Shown: piece by piece, positions 33,570 to 36,369 of the stretch | Numbering within the stretch: the stretch's first letter is position 1 | Layout of the letters: each line of letters begins with the position of its first letter | NCBI GenBank assembly: GCA_005885555.1 | Contig: VAWN01000090.1 | Span: 1-36,369, forward strand | From: Actinomycetota bacterium | GTDB lineage: Bacteria > Actinomycetota > Actinomycetes > Mycobacteriales > Micromonosporaceae | Length of the DNA stretch: 36,369 bases | Reading direction: 5' to 3' | The notes under the pieces: model-generated | The model's database searches: none | What the model saw: the letters and a program-made list of their open reading frames with translations, nothing else | Told to the model about the DNA's origin: nothing | Translations under genes and position numbers: made by a program

Positions 33570-33794
33570 ATGGCGAAGGTTGTGTTGAGGGTACGGCTGA
33601 TGGCCGGCGACCGTCTCGACGTGACCTACGAGGAGGACGGGATCACGGACGCCGACGAGGTCTTGGAGCGTGCCATCGCGGCCCTCTCCGACGATACCGG
33701 CATGATTCGTGCCCGCCATGGCGACCGGATGGTTGTGGTGTACGGACGAGGCGTGGCGGCGCTGGAGGTGGCACCCCGCGGAGCGATTCTGTAG
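33570..33794 (+). CDS. 74-aa conserved-looking hypothetical protein
   Basis: ATG 33570 opens MAKVVLRVRLMAGDRLDVTY, then a charged helix (TDADEVLERAIAALSDDTG) and a beta-like end (DRMVVVYGRGVAALEVAPRG). It has the look of a compact beta-alpha-beta domain. I recall similar small proteins in related actinobacteria but cannot name a family. It is divergent from the alpha/beta hydrolase across 120 bp. The ribosome site is weak. Confidence 0.7.
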   Translation: MAKVVLRVRLMAGDRLDVTYEEDGITDADEVLERAIAALSDDTGMIRARHGDRMVVVYGRGVAALEVAPRGAIL

Positions 33795-33987
33795 CCGCAA
33801 TGCGGTCTTGCTCTTCGTGGGGCATGCCGGGGGACGCACATGGGCCGGTGGATTCTGCGCGGCGTGCGCCGTGGTGCCGGGGAGCGCCGCGATGGGCGCG
33901 GGGTCTCCCGGGCCGCGATCCTTGCTCTCGCGGCCGGTTCGCGGCCGGTCCGGCTCGCCCGTTGGGCCGGGATGGCTGCTGTGGAGG

Positions 33988-34925
33988 TCAGGCTGGACTG
34001 TCCGGTCCGTCTGGGTCCCGGTCGGCGTGACGTCGTCTCGTAAGTCGTTGCCGGACGGCGTGGGCGTCCTGCTGGGCCTGGGCGGCGGCGTGCGCGCTGC
34101 GTTCCGCGTCGCGGGCCGCTGCCCGCGCGCTTTCCGCGGCACGGTGGGCGTACGCGGCGGCGCCGGCACGCGGCTGCCGCGGCGGGTCGTCCTCGGGGAG
34201 TGATGCCCGACCGGTGAGCACGTCGCGGGCCAGGTCGGCGAGTTTGCGATTGGTGGCGCGGGCGTGGCGACGCAGGCGCTGGAACGCCTCGGGCGGGTCG
34301 ATGCCGAGGCGTTGGGCGAGCAGCCCCTTGGCCTGTTCGATGTCCAGGCGGGTGGTCAAGGCGCGCTGCTGCTGTTCCGACTGGCCGCGATGGGCCTCGA
34401 TGAGCTGGTGGTGCCGCAGGCTGATGGTGGCCATGTCGGCCAGCGCCCGGCCCAGCTCCTGGTCGGCGTGCGGCAGCGGGCCGACGCCGACGGCGAAGAG
34501 GTTCAACACGCCGATGGTGTGCTCCCGCAACCGCATCGGGATGGCGTGTACCGACCGCAGCCCGTCCTGGCGGGCCCTGGTGGCAAAGGCCGTCCAGCGC
34601 GGGTCGGCGACGGTCAGGTCGTCCTGCGCCATGGTTTCGCCGCTGCGGTAGGCGGTCAGGCACGGCCCCGCGGCGCCGTCGAGCTCGCACAGCTCCACCA
34701 GCCTGACTTGTTCCGAAGAGGATGCCTGCAGCCGCAGCCGACCGTCGGGGGCGGCGAGCATCCCCCGGCCCCGTCGGCCTGCAACAGGTCCACGCAGTGC
34801 CAGGTCAGCCGGTAGAGGAACGCGGCCAGGTCGAAGTTGGCGACCAGGGTGTCAGCCAGCTCCACGAACGCCGCGCTGATCCGCTGTTCCCGCGGCGGCG
34901 AACCTCCGGTATTGGCGGCGCTCAT
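33988..34925 (-). pseudogene. GAF-ANTAR regulator with apparent frameshift
   Basis: Two frames together make one GAF-ANTAR protein. The first starts ATG 34925 (GGAG upstream) with the subfamily entry helix AAFVELADTLVANFDLAAFLYR and CVDLLQADGAG. It then leaves frame at a run of five C (34762-34766, G on the coding strand). The second frame continues MLAAPDGRLRLQASS, then the GAF core, then ANTAR (TRLDIEQAKGLLAQRLGID). An Ala/Arg-rich tail of about 65 residues follows. One missing base restores the fusion. It is either a real mutation or a sequencing error. Apart from the shift, no key part is missing. Confidence 0.82.
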
Positions 34926-35309
34926 GCCGGGTACTCCGCGCTCGTCACGGGAACCGCAGCCGGCCGGCCAGCAGGTCGGCGGCGGCGGGCACCGGTCGCC
35001 GCGCTCACGAACCGACCAACGGCGGGCGGGAAAATGCGCTACCCACGCCATTGCGAGAGGGCCGACACATCATCCACTCCGATCAGGCGATGTCACCGAC
35101 ACTCGCCTCGGATCGGAGGCAATACCAACAGGGGCTAGATCAATACGACCATAGTCACCCAGACGAGCCCAACATCCTTACCCTTCGCTCGGCCGAACCA
35201 CCACGCGAGGCGACGGCATGCCGACCCGCGGCCCGGAGCAGCGGCTGCGGCAGCACCACACGCTGCCGGCCGTATGCACGGGGACCGACCTGTCGGCGAA
35301 CGGGCCGGG
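34926..35309. other. Gene-free 384-bp stretch
   Basis: No credible frame on either strand. The AT-richer part (about 35070-35180) probably holds regulatory DNA. One hairpin, GCCTC-6-GAGGC at 35105-35120, is present. It lies between the leftward coiled-coil gene and the leftward GAF-ANTAR gene. Confidence 0.5.
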
Positions 35310-35708
35310 TCAGGGGCGCGGGATCGGTGTCGTGTCGTCCGGGTCGGTCGGGCCCGTGCTGTTCGGCGGCGGCGCGGACGCCCCGGCGGATGCGCCGGGA
35401 TCGCCCTGTTCGCCGACGGCCCCGCCACCGGCGCGGATGACCCGCCGGTCGGCATCCGACGGCAGTTCGCCGTGGCGCAGCGCCGCCGCGGAGGCTCTCT
35501 CCGCGGCGGCCAATCGGCGGTTACGCTCGGCATGCTCGTGCGCCTCCGGCCGGGTGCGCGCCATGTCGGCGTGGACGTCGGCGCTGTACTCGACCGTCTG
35601 CGCTACGGACTCCGCCGTCCGGGCCAGTTTCTGCCGGGTCTCGCTCACCTTGGCGAAGATGTCCGACCCACCATCGGGCGCGATCTCGGAAGCATCGTTG
35701 TCCACCAC
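35310..35708 (-). CDS. Coiled-coil hypothetical protein, apparently fused to MFS by a frameshift
   Basis: A 132-aa soluble, helical protein. GTG 35708 (or 35705) starts ASEIAPDGGSDIFAKVSETR after the first residues, followed by long charged helices (TAESVAQTVEYSADVHADMA, EAHEHAERNRRLAAAERASAA) and a Pro/Gly/Ala-rich tail. The frame is continuous with the upstream MFS transporter, but the intervening residues look like intergenic DNA. The natural MFS stop seems to be at 35716 in another frame, so I read this as a separate gene. Ribosome site weak. Function unknown. Confidence 0.6.
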   Translation of the reverse strand: MVDNDASEIAPDGGSDIFAKVSETRQKLARTAESVAQTVEYSADVHADMARTRPEAHEHAERNRRLAAAERASAAALRHGELPSDADRRVIRAGGGAVGEQGDPGASAGASAPPPNSTGPTDPDDTTPIPRP

Positions 35709-35715
35709 ACCACAA

Positions 35716-36369
35716 CTATCTACCGGTACGCGGCCGCACACCCGTCTCGCAAGGATTGCGACCATGTCCTGTTCGTCGGTGGTGGGTTTCGTACATGCGA
35801 ATTGCGCGAGGATGCCGGAGGCGGCGGTTAGGGCGGCGACAACTGCGGCGGTGTGGATGCCGTAGGCGTCGGCAAGGATGCCGGCCAGGAGTGCGCCGGC
35901 GGCGAAGCCGCCGTCGCGCCAGAGGCGGTAGACGCCGACGGCGCGGGCCCGCCAGGTGGGGTGGGCGACGTCGCCGATGGCGGCGAGCAGGGTGGGGTAC
36001 ACCATGGCGGTACCGGCGCCGAGCAGGACGGCGGCCACCGCCCCTGGGGCGAATGTGGTGGCGGTGGCGGTCCAGGCCAGGGCGGCGGCTTGTAGCAGCA
36101 TGCCGGTGACGATGAACGGTTTGCGGCCGTACCGGTCGGACAGCGGTCCGGTGGCGAGCTGGCCGATGCCCCACACGGCCGGGTAGAGGGCGGCCAGGGC
36201 GCCGATCTGGCCGAGGGACAGGCCGGCTGCGGCGAACAGCAGCGGGAACAGGCCCCAGGCGAGGCCGTCGTTGAGGTTGTTGACCATGCCGGCCTGCGCG
36301 GCGGAGGACAGGGCGGGTTCGCGGTAGGAGACCAGGGCGGCGACGCGCCGGGTGGGCAGGTCGGCGCCG
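35716..36369 (-). pseudogene. MFS transporter, C-terminal part, with apparent frameshift (5' end outside window)
   Basis: The reading frame is open to the window edge, so the start is off the right end. It is the C-terminal half of a major facilitator superfamily drug/sugar-type transporter, with helices such as NDGLAWGLFPLLFAAAGLSL and LYPAVWGIGQLATGPLSDRYG (an MFS loop motif). At about 35804-35808 the frame switches: a one-base deletion would explain why the expected end AIRMYETHH (stop at 35716) lies in the next frame. As written the protein runs on into the coiled-coil gene. Substrate unknown. Confidence 0.75.

Noticed and set aside
35105-35120. Hairpin with six-base loop as an ANTAR target.
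   Set aside because: The loop starts with C or G, not A, and there is no partner hairpin.

Overview
The window is high-GC (about 70%) DNA. Gene style (GTG/TTG starts, GGAGG-type ribosome sites, G/C third positions) and gene content (GAF-ANTAR proteins, DUF5994, a lone GroEL with CIRCE, 10-methyl fatty acid genes) point to an actinobacterium. My best guess is the family Micromonosporaceae; this is inferred from the sequence, not tested. GTAC (often GGTACC) is unusually frequent in many genes.

Layout. 1-5.3 kb: end of a GAF-ANTAR regulator, a membrane fatty acid desaturase, a YihY/BrkB membrane protein, a 60-aa membrane peptide, and groEL behind a perfect CIRCE operator. 5.2-7.8 kb: a leftward stress-type set (LapA-like protein, DUF5994 protein, 32-aa membrane peptide, 61-aa protein, sigma-region-2-like protein). 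8.1-11.5 kb: a leftward run of GT4 glycosyltransferase, 31-aa micro-ORF, 86-aa protein, transglutaminase-like protein and GH130 enzyme. 11.8-15.9 kb: a 41-aa Lys-rich protein, then a tightly overlapping rightward operon of GT4, putative six-hairpin enzyme and a second GH130. 15.9-21.3 kb: a TetR regulator divergent from an aromatic ring-cleavage operon (VOC dioxygenase, FAH-family hydrolase, internally deleted acyl-CoA ligase, FAD hydroxylase, DoxX-like protein). 21.3-23.3 kb: a methyltransferase, small hypothetical proteins and a cold-shock protein. 23.6-26.6 kb: a second desaturase, a small membrane protein and two GAF-ANTAR regulators. 26.8-32.2 kb: a 10-methyl fatty acid locus (TmsB and TmsA type genes leftward, delta-9 desaturase rightward) and a PfaD-like flavoprotein behind a 20-bp perfect palindrome. 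32.2-36.4 kb: an alpha/beta hydrolase, a 74-aa protein, a frameshifted GAF-ANTAR gene, a coiled-coil protein and an MFS transporter that looks frameshifted near its end.

Themes. Membrane lipid remodelling recurs: three desaturases, a CFA-type methyltransferase with its reductase, and a PfaD-like enzyme, interleaved with four GAF-ANTAR sensors. A second theme is glycan turnover with two GT4 and two GH130 proteins but no transporter or secreted hydrolase, which suggests metabolism of an endogenous beta-mannoside-like glycan. The aromatic operon looks TetR-controlled.

Most notable are the probable new micro-protein family (two divergent copies at 10.4 and 6.7 kb), the compact tmsAB plus delta-9 locus, the self-contained GT4/GH130 sets, and two apparent single-base frameshifts within about 1 kb at the right end.
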